The notes beneath the pieces are model-generated. The model ran no database searches and was not told where the DNA came from. It saw only the letters and a list, made by a program, of their open reading frames with translations. A program made the position numbers and the translations under genes. Below, in pieces: positions 5,707 to 6,478 of a stretch of 6,478 nt of DNA (its first letter is position 1; every line of letters begins with the position of its first letter). The DNA is taken from NCBI GenBank assembly GCA_964370625.1, contig CAYJKB010000072.1, positions 1-6,478 of the forward strand, given 5' to 3'. This DNA comes from CAYJKB01 sp964370625 (lineage in GTDB: Bacteria; Bacillota; Clostridia; Oscillospirales; Butyricicoccaceae).

Positions 5707-6478
5707 ATGAAAAAATTTTTATTACTAGCGCTATCTCTAATGCTATGTTTTTCCCTTGTGGCATGTGGTGGCGATGCCCCAGCAGATGATACTACACCTG
5801 ATGATTTAGATGGTGCAGATGTAGCAACTGATGATGTTGCAAGCGAAAGCGATTTAGCATATATCCAAGATAAAGGCACTATGATTGTTGGTTACACAAT
5901 GTATGAGCCAATGAACTTTGAAGATGAAAACGGTGAACTTACAGGTTTTGACACAGAACTTACTAAACTTGTAGCAGAAAAATTAGGTGTAACTCCTGAG
6001 TTCCAACTAATCAACTGGGATACTAAAGAAATCGAACTTGAAGGAAAAACTATTGACGTTATCTGGAATGGTTTCACACTAAACGAAGAACGTATGGCTA
6101 ACATGGCTTGTACTGACCCTTATGTTAAAAATGCACAAGTTGTTGTTGTAAAAAATGGTTTTGAATACACTGACCTGACTTCACTAGCTGGCAAAACTGT
6201 TGTTGCTGAAATCGGTTCTGCTGGTGAAACTCAAATCATTGGTGAGTCTGCTGACCCTGCTTTAGCTGAAGTTTCTTACATCGGTAAATCTACTCAAGTA
6301 GATTCAATTCTTGAAGTACAAGCTGGAACTGCTGATGCTGCAATTGTAGACCTTACACTTGCAATGTCAATGACAGGTGAAGGCACTGATTTTGCTGAAA
6401 TCACTATGGTTGATGAACTTGCTGAAGAATACTACGGTGTAGCATTTAGAAAAGGTTCTGATGTACCTGCTGAAGTAA
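5707..6478 (+). CDS. Amino-acid ABC transporter substrate-binding lipoprotein, 3' end outside window
   Basis: Extracytoplasmic solute-binding protein (SBP_bac_3 type) that captures an amino acid for an ABC importer; 257 codons are visible and the last base starts another codon, so the final TAA-like letters (GTA A) are not an in-frame stop. Residues 1-20 form a lipoprotein signal peptide with lipobox LVAC and lipidated Cys20. An acid-rich, low-complexity linker (about 21-50) tethers the binding domain. Family features are GELTGFDTEL (76-85), DVIWNGF (117-123), Arg129 in NEERM, where family members bind the ligand carboxylate, TDPY (136-139), GSAGET (170-175) and Asp215 in AIVDL. The length is already near the family's usual 260-280 residues, so only a short tail is missing. 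AAGGAG (5695-5700) lies 6 bases before the ATG. Permease and ATPase genes would be expected downstream. Its leucine codons (17 of 23 are CTN) differ from the TTA-rich cysS. The ligand is unknown. Confidence 0.93.
   Translation, partial: MKKFLLLALSLMLCFSLVACGGDAPADDTTPDDLDGADVATDDVASESDLAYIQDKGTMIVGYTMYEPMNFEDENGELTGFDTELTKLVAEKLGVTPEFQLINWDTKEIELEGKTIDVIWNGFTLNEERMANMACTDPYVKNAQVVVVKNGFEYTDLTSLAGKTVVAEIGSAGETQIIGESADPALAEVSYIGKSTQVDSILEVQAGTADAAIVDLTLAMSMTGEGTDFAEITMVDELAEEYYGVAFRKGSDVPAEV

Noticed and set aside
5592..6104. Minus-strand ORFs (5592-5879 and 5892-6104)
   Set aside because: They are antisense to the lipoprotein gene, whose promoter, ribosome site, lipobox and family motifs are all on the plus strand.
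6474..6478. Stop codon TAA at the very end of the lipoprotein gene
   Set aside because: In frame the final bases read GAA GTA A, so the TAA is out of frame and the gene continues past the window.
1..6478. CRISPR array, tRNA/rRNA genes, complete insertion sequence or phage genes
   Set aside because: No regularly spaced repeats, cloverleaf-like sequence, transposase or phage-type protein was seen.

Overview
The window (about one third G+C by eye, with strongly A/T-rich spacers) looks like chromosomal DNA of a low-GC Firmicute, most likely an anaerobic member of the Clostridia. The evidence is the A/T-ending codon use, consistent AGGAGG-type ribosome binding sites, sigma-A-like promoters with extended -10 elements, a transketolase split into two genes, and a DeoR-type sugar regulator. 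I cannot name a genus.

Layout from left to right. (1) Positions 1-1232, plus strand: the C-terminal seven-eighths or so of cysteinyl-tRNA synthetase (cysS); its start lies before the window. (2) Positions 1242-1285: a perfect 18-bp stem hairpin between two convergent genes, a likely bidirectional terminator. (3) Positions 3122-1298, minus strand: a two-gene operon encoding the N-terminal (TPP-binding) and C-terminal (pyrimidine-binding) subunits of a split transketolase, driven by a near-consensus promoter at 3222-3194. (4) Positions 3123-3418: a very A/T-rich divergent intergenic region carrying that promoter, two matching TGATA...TATCA dyads and a poorly defined promoter for the rightward genes. 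(5) Positions 3419-5459, plus strand: a DeoR-family repressor gene followed after 37 bp by a 12-helix MFS transporter, probably one operon. (6) Positions 5460-5706: a spacer with a strong extended -10 promoter. (7) Positions 5707-6478, plus strand: an amino-acid-type ABC transporter substrate-binding lipoprotein, cut off by the window end.

The middle block reads as a small carbohydrate module: a transporter imports an unphosphorylated compound, a DeoR-type protein senses a phosphorylated intermediate and represses, and the split transketolase transfers two-carbon units between phosphosugars. The kinase and isomerase steps such a pathway needs are not in the window, so the substrate cannot be read from the sequence. 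The transketolase belongs to a subfamily whose acceptor-site loop differs from housekeeping transketolase, which leaves room for a dedicated, non-pentose-phosphate role. The flanking cysS and ABC lipoprotein genes appear to be independent units. I did not find a clearly new class of system; the most useful leads are the transketolase acceptor loop and the paired dyads in the divergent promoter region.
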